Shown here piece after piece: positions 17,537 to 25,761 of a DNA stretch of 64,000 nt (the stretch's first letter is position 1; every line of letters begins with the position of its first letter). The stretch is from an uncultured Maribacter sp. (GTDB lineage: Bacteria; Bacteroidota; Bacteroidia; Flavobacteriales; Flavobacteriaceae): positions 62,001-126,000 of the forward strand of contig CANLTE010000002.1 of the NCBI GenBank assembly GCA_947493885.1, read 5' to 3'. Under the pieces are notes generated by a model. That model was not told the origin of the DNA and searched no databases. It saw only the letters and a list, made by a program, of their open reading frames with translations. Position numbers and translations under genes: made by a program.

Positions 17537-17950
17537 ATGAAAAAAATTGATAAAATATGCATTATAGATGATGACTCTATTTTAGTTTATGGGATGAAAC
17601 TTATGATGAATGAGGTTGATTTTTGTGAGGAAGTACTGGAGTATTCAGACGGATTAGATGCTATAGAAGGTTTGGCATCAATTGTAAATAAAGGTGAGCC
17701 ATTACCATCGATTATATTTTTAGATTTAAATATGCCCATTATGGATGGATGGGAGTTTTTAGATGATTTTATAAAAACTCCGAATTACAATCTAGATGAT
17801 GTTGTAATTTACATCATAAGCTCTTCTGTTGATCCTAGAGATAGGGAGAAGGCTAATGAATATGAAATCGTAAAGGGGTATATTTTAAAACCAGTTACTA
17901 CAAATGATTTTAGCGCAATTCAAGACGCAATCTATAAAAAGGTTGTTTAA
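17537..17950 (+). CDS. Single-domain response regulator
   Basis: A 137-residue receiver domain with no output domain. It has the acidic pocket Asp11-Asp12-Asp13 region (IIDDDS), phospho-acceptor Asp63 (FLDLNMPIMDGW), the switch Ser in ISSS and Lys in YILKPV. It belongs to the small receivers paired with PAS kinases in Bacteroidota, acting by protein contact or phosphorelay. It is encoded 6 bases after the kinase. Its stop overlaps the convergent lactonase gene by 3 bases (17947-17950). Confidence 0.88.
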   Translation: MKKIDKICIIDDDSILVYGMKLMMNEVDFCEEVLEYSDGLDAIEGLASIVNKGEPLPSIIFLDLNMPIMDGWEFLDDFIKTPNYNLDDVVIYIISSSVDPRDREKANEYEIVKGYILKPVTTNDFSAIQDAIYKKVV

Positions 17951-19008
17951 TGCAAATCTACCGCTAATATATAATCATCTGCAGTCATATATAAACGATT
18001 CTCTTTGGCGTTTAGAGCGCAATTTGCGGTTAATTGTCCGGTATGAATACGGGCAATAAGTTTATCACTTGCATTAAATACCCATACTCCATTAGGTCCG
18101 GTTGCGAATACGATACCTTTTTTATTAACTTTTAAACCATCGGGTAAACCTTGGTGACCATCACTAGTAACCAAAGCAGTAACATCGTGTAAAACCTTTT
18201 TGTTTTCCACTTTTCCTGGAGCTACAATATCGTAAGTATACCAACTTGCCTTTTTGCGATTAGAAACCGCTACATATAACCTTTTTCCATCGTTAGAAAC
18301 GGCAATACCATTAGGATATTTAAGTTGGTCATCTAATAAAATTAATTCTCCATTTTTTAGCAAACAATAAACACCTTGAAAATCTAACTCTTTATTAGGG
18401 TCTTCTAAATCTCCTGGTAAGCCATAAGGAGGGTCTGTAAAATAAAGGTTTCCAAAAGCATCGTATGACGCATCGTTAGGACTGTTTAGCCTTTTTCCTT
18501 TATAATTATCTACAATAGTTGTGTATTTTGCATTTGGACTATCTAAAGCTGCGTCCATAATACCAATACGTCTATCACCTTGTTGCATTAAGACTAATTT
18601 TCCATCAGGACTAAGCGTTAAACCATTTGATCCAGACTCTTTACCCGTAAAATTTTGAATATCACAACCAGAAGGCTTTAAATAGGTTATAGTATCGTTT
18701 TTTGCATCTAGTTTGTAGACCTTATTGTTTGGAATATCAGAGAACAGTAAATAATTACCTTTTTCTATCCAAAGAGGCCCTTCTGTCCAGGTAAAACCAC
18801 TTGCTAAAACTTTAATTTTTGCTTCAGGATTTATAACGGCTAAAGCCTCGTCATCTATAATTTCTATAGAAAACTCAGAAGTGATGTCAGGTGAAGTTTC
18901 AGCAACGGTATGATTTGTAACTTCTTTTTTTAAAGTTTCTTTTTTTTCTTGTTTACAGGCAATAAATCCAGTAAACAGTATTACATAAACAAATATTATT
19001 TTTTTCAT
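17947..19008 (-). CDS. SMP-30/gluconolactonase-family lipoprotein
   Basis: A 353-residue six-bladed propeller with a lipoprotein signal (GFIACKQ). The ATG at 19008 is used; an earlier in-frame start would overlap the dehydratase gene. Family signatures are FTWTEGPLW (metal-binding Glu), SGSNGLTLSPDGKLVLMQQGDRRI, LNSPNDASYDAFGNLYFTDPPYG, KYPNGIAVSNDGKRLYVAVS and SDGHQGLPDGLKVNKKG. The enzymes hydrolyse sugar lactones to aldonic acids. As last gene of the galactonate-type operon, it likely opens galactono- or related lactone in the periplasm to supply substrate for the dehydratase. The exact lactone is unknown. Confidence 0.87.
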   Translation of the reverse strand: MKKIIFVYVILFTGFIACKQEKKETLKKEVTNHTVAETSPDITSEFSIEIIDDEALAVINPEAKIKVLASGFTWTEGPLWIEKGNYLLFSDIPNNKVYKLDAKNDTITYLKPSGCDIQNFTGKESGSNGLTLSPDGKLVLMQQGDRRIGIMDAALDSPNAKYTTIVDNYKGKRLNSPNDASYDAFGNLYFTDPPYGLPGDLEDPNKELDFQGVYCLLKNGELILLDDQLKYPNGIAVSNDGKRLYVAVSNRKKASWYTYDIVAPGKVENKKVLHDVTALVTSDGHQGLPDGLKVNKKGIVFATGPNGVWVFNASDKLIARIHTGQLTANCALNAKENRLYMTADDYILAVDLH

Positions 19009-19024
19009 GTTTAAGAAATTTAGA

Positions 19025-20185
19025 CTACCATTCAGTAAAATTACCATCGGTACCTCGCCATATTGGATTAGACCAATTATGTCCTATTTTTTGACCTTCT
19101 TTTAATTTTTCTTCGTTTATTTCAACTCCAAGCCCTGGTTTTTTGAATAAATCAACATAACCGTTTTTTACATTAAAAACCTCTGGATTAAGCACGTAAT
19201 CTAAAAGGTCAAAACCTTTGTTGTAATGAATGCCCAAACTGCTTTCTTGAATAAATGCATTTGCCGAAACAAAATCTACCTGTAATGCAGATGCTAAGGA
19301 AATGGGGCCTAGAGGGCAATGTGGAGCTAAGGTAATATCATAAGCTTCGGCCATTGTTGCTATACGCCTTACTTCTGAAATTCCTCCAGCATGACTTAAA
19401 TCAGGCTGAAGAATATCTACCACTCCTTGATGTAATATTTCTTTAAAATCCCACCGAGAAAACATGCGTTCACCCGTGGCTATAGGTATACTAGTATAGG
19501 AATAAATATGTTTTAGGGCGTCGTTATTTTCACTTAATACAGGTTCTTCTATAAACATTGGTTCATATGGAGCGAGTTCATCAATAAGTCTTTTTACCAT
19601 GCCTTTGTGTACTCTTCCATGAAAATCTAGTCCTATGTCTAAATTATTTCCAAACTCCTCACGTAATAGTCTGATATTTTGGGATACGGTCTTAATGTCT
19701 TTAAGCGAAGCAATCCAATCCATTCCTCCAGTGGCGTTCATTTTTACGGCTTGGTACCCCGCATTAACCTTTTCATGAGCTTGTTCTAAAATAACTTCAG
19801 GATTATCCCCTCCAATCCAGCAATACATTTTCATTTTATCGCGTACAGCTCCTCCAAGTAACTCATAAACTGGAACACCTAAGGTTTTTCCTTTAATATC
19901 CCATAAGGCTTGATCAATTCCAGAAATAGCACTCATTAATATTGGTCCACCTCGATAGAACCCACCGCGATATAAAATTTGCCATAGGTCCTCAATGTTT
20001 TTTACGGGCTTACCAATTAAGTATTGCTTTAATTCTTCAATGCAAGCAGCAACAGTATCTGCTTTCCCCTCAACAACAGGTTCGCCCCATCCAACAACAC
20101 CATTTTTTGTAGTAATCTTTAAAAATAGCCACCTCGGAGGGACTTTAAAAAGCTCAATTTGTGCAATGGAGTCGTCTTGCGTCAT
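19025..20185 (-). CDS. dgoD: D-galactonate dehydratase (enolase superfamily)
   Basis: A 386-residue enzyme converting D-galactonate to 2-keto-3-deoxy-galactonate. The active-site residues Asp187 and His189 (GLDFHGRVHKG), Glu213 (FIEEP), Glu239 (ATGERM) and His289 (APHCPLGP) have the same spacing as in E. coli DgoD with an offset of four. The C-terminus ends DGNFTEW, usual for the family. Metal (Mg2+) binding is by Asp187, Glu213 and Glu239. It sits between the aldolase (3 bases upstream) and the lactonase, giving a coherent acid-sugar pathway. A close alternative is a dehydratase for an epimeric aldonate. Confidence 0.87.
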   Translation of the reverse strand: MTQDDSIAQIELFKVPPRWLFLKITTKNGVVGWGEPVVEGKADTVAACIEELKQYLIGKPVKNIEDLWQILYRGGFYRGGPILMSAISGIDQALWDIKGKTLGVPVYELLGGAVRDKMKMYCWIGGDNPEVILEQAHEKVNAGYQAVKMNATGGMDWIASLKDIKTVSQNIRLLREEFGNNLDIGLDFHGRVHKGMVKRLIDELAPYEPMFIEEPVLSENNDALKHIYSYTSIPIATGERMFSRWDFKEILHQGVVDILQPDLSHAGGISEVRRIATMAEAYDITLAPHCPLGPISLASALQVDFVSANAFIQESSLGIHYNKGFDLLDYVLNPEVFNVKNGYVDLFKKPGLGVEINEEKLKEGQKIGHNWSNPIWRGTDGNFTEW

Positions 20186-20188
20186 TTG

Positions 20189-20815
20189 TTATTTAAGAAT
20201 TGATAAGTATTGTTTAGCTTCTTCTACAATATCGTTAAAATCTGCTTGAGTATTTACTGGTTTTGTGATGCTTCCACCTACACCTATACCTTCGGCCCCT
20301 GCAGCAATCCATTCCGCAGTATTTTCAACATTTACACCTCCTACGGCAAATAAAGGAATATCATTTAAAGGAGCTTTCACAGCTTTAAAGTATTTAAGTC
20401 CCATTGCACCCGCAGGAAAAAGTTTAACAACATCAGCACCAGATTCAGCAGCTAGACATATTTCTGATGGTGTTATTGCGCCCATTAAGATAGGAATATT
20501 ATTTTCGTGAGAGACTTTTATGGTGTCAACATTGGTATTGGGTGTAACTATAAATTGTGCCCCAGCAGCAACAGCTTCATTTGCTTTGGCAGCGTTTGTG
20601 ATGGTTCCAGCTCCAACCAGAATATTTGGGTACAAGGCTCTTGCTTTAGCTATTTCTTCAGCATAGCCAGGTGTATTCGAGGTGATTTCTAAAACTTTTA
20701 TACCTCCAGCAACTAAAGCTTCAACTACTTTAGCAACTTGGTTTTGTTGTTTCATTCTAATGATAACAACTATTTTTTCTTTTTTAATTACTTCTAAAAT
20801 GTCTTGTCTGCTCAT
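20189..20815 (-). CDS. 2-keto-3-deoxy-6-phospho-aldonate aldolase (KDPG/KDPGal type)
   Basis: A 208-residue class I aldolase. Catalytic Lys is in VVKLFPAG; other conserved pieces are VVIIRM, KVLEITSNTPG, VGAGTI, VTPN and AVGGVN. It splits KDPGal or KDPG into pyruvate and glyceraldehyde-3-phosphate. The first codon overlaps the kinase stop (ATGA), and the dehydratase follows after 3 bases. In the E. coli galactonate pathway this is the DgoA step. Sequence alone cannot separate gluco from galacto specificity. Confidence 0.92.
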   Translation of the reverse strand: MSRQDILEVIKKEKIVVIIRMKQQNQVAKVVEALVAGGIKVLEITSNTPGYAEEIAKARALYPNILVGAGTITNAAKANEAVAAGAQFIVTPNTNVDTIKVSHENNIPILMGAITPSEICLAAESGADVVKLFPAGAMGLKYFKAVKAPLNDIPLFAVGGVNVENTAEWIAAGAEGIGVGGSITKPVNTQADFNDIVEEAKQYLSILK

Positions 20816-21822
20816 CGTAGTACGTGACCGGTTATATTTCCATCATAGATGGAGTTGATTTCATTTTCTGTGCTTGTATGTTGATCCCCTTTTATGGTGT
20901 GCTTTAGCGCAAAGGCTGCTGTGGCAAAACCAATAACTTTTTCGTTATTCCAGTTATTGCCTAGTCCATGTAAGCATCCTGCGGCAAAGGCATCCCCAGT
21001 TCCAAAACGATCTAAAATTTGAACCTTATAGGTGTCTGAAATAATGGGTTCACCATCTTCTAGATAAACACCAGTAAGTGCATTTTCGCTAGCGGAGAAG
21101 TGATCCCTAACCGTGAATGCTAATTGGTTTAGATTAAATTTTTCTTTGGCCTTAGCAATTGTAGTCACAGTTTTTTCGATTTGATTGTTACCTGAAGCTA
21201 CATCCATATCGTACACATCTTTTAAAACACCCATATTTCCAAAAAGTAAATCGGTATGTTCTAAAATGGCATCAAATATTTTTCTGGCAGCAGATTTATC
21301 CTTCCAAAGCGTTCTTCTAAAATTCATGTCAAAGCTAACCTTGACATTCATTTCTTTTGCTATTCTGGCAACTTTCACTACCTCCTCTGCACATGTCTTA
21401 GATAAGGCTGGTGTTATACCAGAGATGAAAAGCCATTTTTGCCCTTTAAGGATGTTTTTCCAATCAAACTCTCCACTATTAATAGCACTTATTGCAGAAT
21501 CTGCCCTGTCATAAATTACACTTGAAGGGCGTATGGAGGAACCTATTTCAATAAAATAAGTACCAATGCGGTTTCCGCCACGTATAATATTTGAGGTGTT
21601 AATACCATAGCTTCTTAATGAATTTATAGCACCATCTCCTAATTGATTATTTGGTAATTTAGTTACAAACTGAGTTTGATTTCCAAGATACGCCAACGAA
21701 CTTGCTACATTAGATTCTGATCCAGCATAATGTACACCAAATAGTCTGGTGTCATTTATTTTTGCTGCATGGTCACTTGGAGTTAACCGCAGCATAATTT
21801 CTCCAAAAGTTATAAAACTCAT
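20812..21822 (-). CDS. PfkB-family 2-keto-3-deoxy-aldonate kinase
   Basis: A 336-residue ribokinase-fold sugar kinase. The N-terminus has GEIMLRLTP and the substrate-binding YAGSESNVASSLAYLG. The C-terminal signature DRFGTGDAFAAGCLHGL holds the catalytic Asp, with Thr in place of Ala in the usual GAGD. It phosphorylates 2-keto-3-deoxy-galactonate or -gluconate at O6 for the aldolase that follows with a 4-base overlap. It is a PfkB type, unlike the E. coli DgoK family, which is common in Bacteroidota. Confidence 0.88.
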   Translation of the reverse strand: MSFITFGEIMLRLTPSDHAAKINDTRLFGVHYAGSESNVASSLAYLGNQTQFVTKLPNNQLGDGAINSLRSYGINTSNIIRGGNRIGTYFIEIGSSIRPSSVIYDRADSAISAINSGEFDWKNILKGQKWLFISGITPALSKTCAEEVVKVARIAKEMNVKVSFDMNFRRTLWKDKSAARKIFDAILEHTDLLFGNMGVLKDVYDMDVASGNNQIEKTVTTIAKAKEKFNLNQLAFTVRDHFSASENALTGVYLEDGEPIISDTYKVQILDRFGTGDAFAAGCLHGLGNNWNNEKVIGFATAAFALKHTIKGDQHTSTENEINSIYDGNITGHVLR

Positions 21823-21829
21823 ATATTAT

Positions 21830-22987
21830 TTACCAATTTGTAAGTGAACCATCTTTTCTATATAATCTCGGAATTTGAATGGGTTCAAATTTTTGTTTTT
21901 TAGCATAATCTTCATCAAACTCTACTCCTAAACCAGGTGTATCCGTAACTGGGTAACGCGCTCCAGCAAGTTTATGTTGAACAGGATAAAATTTAGGGTC
22001 ATTGGTTATTACATGCGCTCCTGTATTTACCTCTTCTAGCCAACTAAAGTTAGGGCATGCAGCTGCTAGATGTATTGTTGCTGCGGTACAAATTGGGCCT
22101 AACGGGTTATGCGGCATTAAATCTATATAATGTGATTCGGCAAGTGAAGCTACTTTCATTGCCTCACTAATACCACCAACATTACAAACATCAATGCGGG
22201 CATATTGGGTAATATCTTGTTCTATATATGGTAGAAATTGCCATTTACTTGAAAACTCTTCTCCAATGGCAAAAGGAACATCAATCATTTTGCGAAGATT
22301 ATGGTAGGCACTTGGGTTTTGATCTCGGATCGGTTCTTCGATAAAATCAATTGTTCCTTCAGGCATTTTTTTCATGAACGAATAGGTTTCTGCTTGCGTA
22401 AGTCTGGTATGGTAATCTATACCTATGGTAACCGCCGAACCAACTTCTTGTCTTAATTTTACTAACCAGTCTGCTATAATAGAAATTGATGTTCTAGGTT
22501 CAAATTCGCTCTGGTTTTCTTGTGCCTCAAACTCCGCAGGAGCTAAACGTAACATATTCCATCCTTCAGCTATTAGCCCTTTAGAAAGTCTGAGTAGCTC
22601 TTCCAATGATGAAAAACGTACTGAAGCAAAACATTCAACAAAATCACGTTGTTTGCCTCCTAAAAGTTCATATACTGGAACACCGAGTGCTTTTCCTTTT
22701 ATATCATGTAGGGCAATATCTATTGCTGATATGGCAGCTGTTAATACCCTACCTCCTTCAAAGTATTGACCCCTATATAAATCTTGCCAAATAGCTCCAA
22801 TTTGATTAGGGTTTCTTCCTATAATAAGTGGTTTAAAATGTTCAATAGCACCAATCACGGCAAGTTCTCTTCCTGAGAGACCAGAAGCTCCCCATCCATA
22901 TATACCAGAATCGGTTTCAATTTTTACAACAAGTTGACTTCCTGATCCAACATTAATTGGATATGTTTTTACAGCGGTAATTTTCAT
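21830..22987 (-). CDS. Second enolase-superfamily enzyme (dehydratase or cycloisomerase)
   Basis: A 385-residue mandelate racemase-type enzyme. Asp191, His193 (IDYHTRL), Glu217 (FIEEP), Glu243 (IGEEF) and His293 (MPHNPLGP) keep the spacing of the DgoD paralogue two genes away, so it should be active. The N-terminal capping domain differs (LSGRELAVIGAIEHF), implying another substrate. Candidates are another aldonate/aldarate dehydratase or the anhydrogalactonate cycloisomerase used in agar/carrageenan catabolism, which is also from this superfamily and yields 2-keto-3-deoxy-galactonate. The neighbouring GH117 PUL makes the latter attractive, but it is inference. Confidence 0.8.
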   Translation of the reverse strand: MKITAVKTYPINVGSGSQLVVKIETDSGIYGWGASGLSGRELAVIGAIEHFKPLIIGRNPNQIGAIWQDLYRGQYFEGGRVLTAAISAIDIALHDIKGKALGVPVYELLGGKQRDFVECFASVRFSSLEELLRLSKGLIAEGWNMLRLAPAEFEAQENQSEFEPRTSISIIADWLVKLRQEVGSAVTIGIDYHTRLTQAETYSFMKKMPEGTIDFIEEPIRDQNPSAYHNLRKMIDVPFAIGEEFSSKWQFLPYIEQDITQYARIDVCNVGGISEAMKVASLAESHYIDLMPHNPLGPICTAATIHLAAACPNFSWLEEVNTGAHVITNDPKFYPVQHKLAGARYPVTDTPGLGVEFDEDYAKKQKFEPIQIPRLYRKDGSLTNW

Positions 22988-23004
22988 TATAATCTATACG
23001 TGAT

Positions 23005-24312
23005 TTATTTGATAGTTTCTTTTTCATTTTTTGGCACAATACGCTCTACCTTACCAACGATAAAGGTATATGATATAAAGCCAAGAAGTGCAATTCCGCC
23101 TATAAAAAATAGGGCAGGACTAAAGTCTCCGTCTTTTACTAAATATCCAATTACTATAGGAACAATTATACCTGCTAAACCACCTATGAAGTTAAAAGCT
23201 CCACCAGTAAGCCCAATAAGTCGTAAAGGTGCTATTAATGAGATAAATACCCATGCAATACTTGCTAGTCCGTTACCAAAAAAGGAAATTGATAAGAAAA
23301 GTATGATGAAAAAAGTATTATCAGTGTAATTGGCGCCAATAACTGCTATAGAAAGTAGCATGCCTATAATAATGGGAGTTTTTCTAGAAACTTCAATAGA
23401 ATACCCTTTTTTTGTCAAATAATCTGAAGTGAAACCTGACAAAAGCACCCCAACAAAAGCTGCCAAATACGGAATGGATGCTAAAAATCCTGATTTTAGA
23501 AAGTCTAACCCTCTATATTTTACTAAGTATGTAGGAAACCAAGTAAGGAAAAAGATTAGCGTTGCACCTAAGCAAAATTGACCAATATAAAGCCCCCAAA
23601 GCTTACGATATTTAAATACTTCAGCAACATCTGACCAGTTAAATTTTTGTTTATCTTCTTTTTTAGTAGATGTATTATCAACCAAACCACCACCTTCTGC
23701 AATATGTGTTAATTCTGATTCACTAACCGTTTTATGATCTTTTGGGTCTCTATAAAAGAAGTACCAAATGGCAGCCCATACTAATCCAATAATACCAGAA
23801 ACAATAAATAAACCTCTCCAACCTAATGCATCTTGGATAAGGGTTAAAATAGGTAATAAAAATGCCATTCCTAAAAATTGACCAGAAGTATAAATACCTA
23901 TTGCGGATGCTCTTTCATTTTCTGGAAACCAACGAGTAACAACCAAGTTGTTTATAGGGTATGAAGGAGCTTCAAATAAACCAATACTAGCACGAAGGCC
24001 AATTAATGCTCCAAGTGAGTTAACCATACCTTGAACTAAAGTTGCAATGGACCAAAATGCCATGATAAAGGTGTATAAAATTCTAGATTTTATTTTATCG
24101 GCAAGTAAACCTCCTGGAATTTGTAAAAGTGCGTAGGTCCAGGCAAAAGCCGAAAAAACATATCCCATCTGAACGGAATTAATATTTAACTCGGTTTGTA
24201 ATGCAGCAGCTGCTATTGAAAGGTTACTACGGTCTAAATAGTTAATAACTACGGTAATAAAAACCATAGCAAGAATGTTGTGACGCTTACGCGTGGAAGG
24301 GCTTTTGGTCAT
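23005..24312 (-). CDS. MFS transporter, ACS (aldonate/hexuronate) family
   Basis: A 435-residue inner-membrane transporter with about 12 hydrophobic segments. INYLDRSNLSIAAAALQTEL and GYVFSAFAWTYALLQIPGGLLADK match anion:cation symporters such as DgoT, ExuT and GudP. It is first in the operon that encodes the galactonate-type enzymes, so it probably imports the sugar acid with protons. Specificity within the family cannot be read from sequence. Confidence 0.9.
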   Translation of the reverse strand: MTKSPSTRKRHNILAMVFITVVINYLDRSNLSIAAAALQTELNINSVQMGYVFSAFAWTYALLQIPGGLLADKIKSRILYTFIMAFWSIATLVQGMVNSLGALIGLRASIGLFEAPSYPINNLVVTRWFPENERASAIGIYTSGQFLGMAFLLPILTLIQDALGWRGLFIVSGIIGLVWAAIWYFFYRDPKDHKTVSESELTHIAEGGGLVDNTSTKKEDKQKFNWSDVAEVFKYRKLWGLYIGQFCLGATLIFFLTWFPTYLVKYRGLDFLKSGFLASIPYLAAFVGVLLSGFTSDYLTKKGYSIEVSRKTPIIIGMLLSIAVIGANYTDNTFFIILFLSISFFGNGLASIAWVFISLIAPLRLIGLTGGAFNFIGGLAGIIVPIVIGYLVKDGDFSPALFFIGGIALLGFISYTFIVGKVERIVPKNEKETIK

Positions 24313-24478
24313 TGTGAGTTTTTTGAGTTAAATTTTATATAAGGGAATAGGTTGTAATAGTATTGTTTGGCAAGTTATAAAAAGAAAGGTAATTAATTTA
24401 ACTTAATTTGTGAATGGAGTAACAGGCATTATTTTAATATAAAGTTTGGACTATATAATAATTTTAATCAATGTTAAA

Positions 24479-24515
24479 TTATTGGAAATAATCCAATAAA
24501 ATGGAAATAATCCAT
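24479..24515. promoter_or_regulatory. Tandem palindromic operator before dinB-dnaE
   Basis: A perfect inverted repeat TTATTGGA-AATAA-TCCAATAA (24479-24499) is followed by ATGGA-AATAA-TCCAT (24501-24515). Both share TGGAAATAATCCA and their centres are 19 bases apart. They end 30 bases before the dinB start, a suitable place for a repressor, perhaps a LexA- or S24-type damage regulator. A third small palindrome ATCCT/AGGAT (24525-24540) covers the ribosome-binding region. Confidence 0.6.
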
Positions 24516-24544
24516 AAATTAGCTATCCTGTTTTTAGGATGCTG

Positions 24545-25759
24545 ATGAACAAAACTATATTACATATTGATTTGGATACCTTTTACGTATCTGTAGAAAG
24601 GTTACTTAATAGAGAGCTGCAAAATAAGCCATTATTGGTTGGTGGTACAGGAGATAGGGGAGTGGTTGCGGCTTGTAGTTATGAAACTCGGGGTTATGGT
24701 GTGCATTCTGGTATGCCAATGCGAATGGCAAGAGAGTTATGTCCAGAAGCTTTTGTTATTAGAGGTAACGCAGGTACATATAGTAAGCATTCTGATGTAG
24801 TTACTGAAATTATTAAAGAACATGTTCCGCTTTTTGAAAAATCTAGTATCGATGAGTTTTATGCAGATCTTACAGGAATGGATCGCTTTTTTGGGTCCTA
24901 TAAATACGCTTCTGAGCTTCGAAATCGTATTATAAAAGAAACAGGTCTGCCTATTTCATTTGGGCTATCGTGTAATAAGGTGGTTTCTAAAGTTGCTACA
25001 AATGAAGCCAAACCTAATAGCAAATTAAAAATTGATTACGGATTAGAAAAACCATTTTTAGCTCCCCTGTCTATTAAAAAAATCCCTATGGTGGGAGATA
25101 AAACATATCAAGTATTACGAAACCTTGGATTACGACAAATAAAAACAATTCAAGAAATGCCAGTAGATGTAATGCAGCGTGTACTAGGGGCTAATGGTAA
25201 AGTAATATGGAAACGGGCAAATGGTATTGATAATACTCCTGTGATTCCTTTTAGTGAGCGAAAATCTATTTCTACCGAACGAACCTTTGACCGTGATACT
25301 ATTGATGTTGTAAAACTAAAAGGTATTCTTATTGCTATGACCGAAAATTTAGCATACCAATTACGTAGGGGCGATAAATTAACGGCATGTATTGCAGTAA
25401 AAATTAGGTATTCAGATTTTAACACTTATTCAAAGCAAATGAGAATACCATATACAAGTGCAGATCATGTTTTAATTCCTAAAATCTTAGGACTTTTTAA
25501 AACACTATATAATAAGAGATTGCTAGTGCGCTTGGTCGGTATTAGATTTAGTCACTTAGTATCAGGAAATTATCAGATAAACCTTTTTGAAGATACCGAA
25601 GAAATTTTAAATCTATATCATGCTATGGATCACATTAGAAAACGTTATGGAGATAAAAGTGTAATAAGAGCTTCGGGGATGGATGCAAAAACTATAGGTC
25701 GAATGCATAATCCATTTAATGGTATGCCACCTGTAGTGTTAGCACATAGGAAACAGTAA
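24545..25759 (+). CDS. dinB: DNA polymerase IV (Y family, translesion)
   Basis: A 404-residue Y-family polymerase. Catalytic carboxylates are in HIDLDTFYVSVE (residues about 6-17) and SSIDEFYADLTG. The little-finger domain follows the helix-hairpin-helix region (IPMVGDKTYQVLRNLGL, SISTERTF). The second ATG (24545) is favoured because AGGA at 24536-24539 lies at normal distance, whereas the ATG at 24539 overlaps it. The stop is 2 bases before the DnaE-type gene. The pair resembles error-prone mutagenesis cassettes, in which both polymerases act together at DNA lesions. Confidence 0.93.
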   Translation: MNKTILHIDLDTFYVSVERLLNRELQNKPLLVGGTGDRGVVAACSYETRGYGVHSGMPMRMARELCPEAFVIRGNAGTYSKHSDVVTEIIKEHVPLFEKSSIDEFYADLTGMDRFFGSYKYASELRNRIIKETGLPISFGLSCNKVVSKVATNEAKPNSKLKIDYGLEKPFLAPLSIKKIPMVGDKTYQVLRNLGLRQIKTIQEMPVDVMQRVLGANGKVIWKRANGIDNTPVIPFSERKSISTERTFDRDTIDVVKLKGILIAMTENLAYQLRRGDKLTACIAVKIRYSDFNTYSKQMRIPYTSADHVLIPKILGLFKTLYNKRLLVRLVGIRFSHLVSGNYQINLFEDTEEILNLYHAMDHIRKRYGDKSVIRASGMDAKTIGRMHNPFNGMPPVVLAHRKQ

Positions 25760-25761
25760 TT

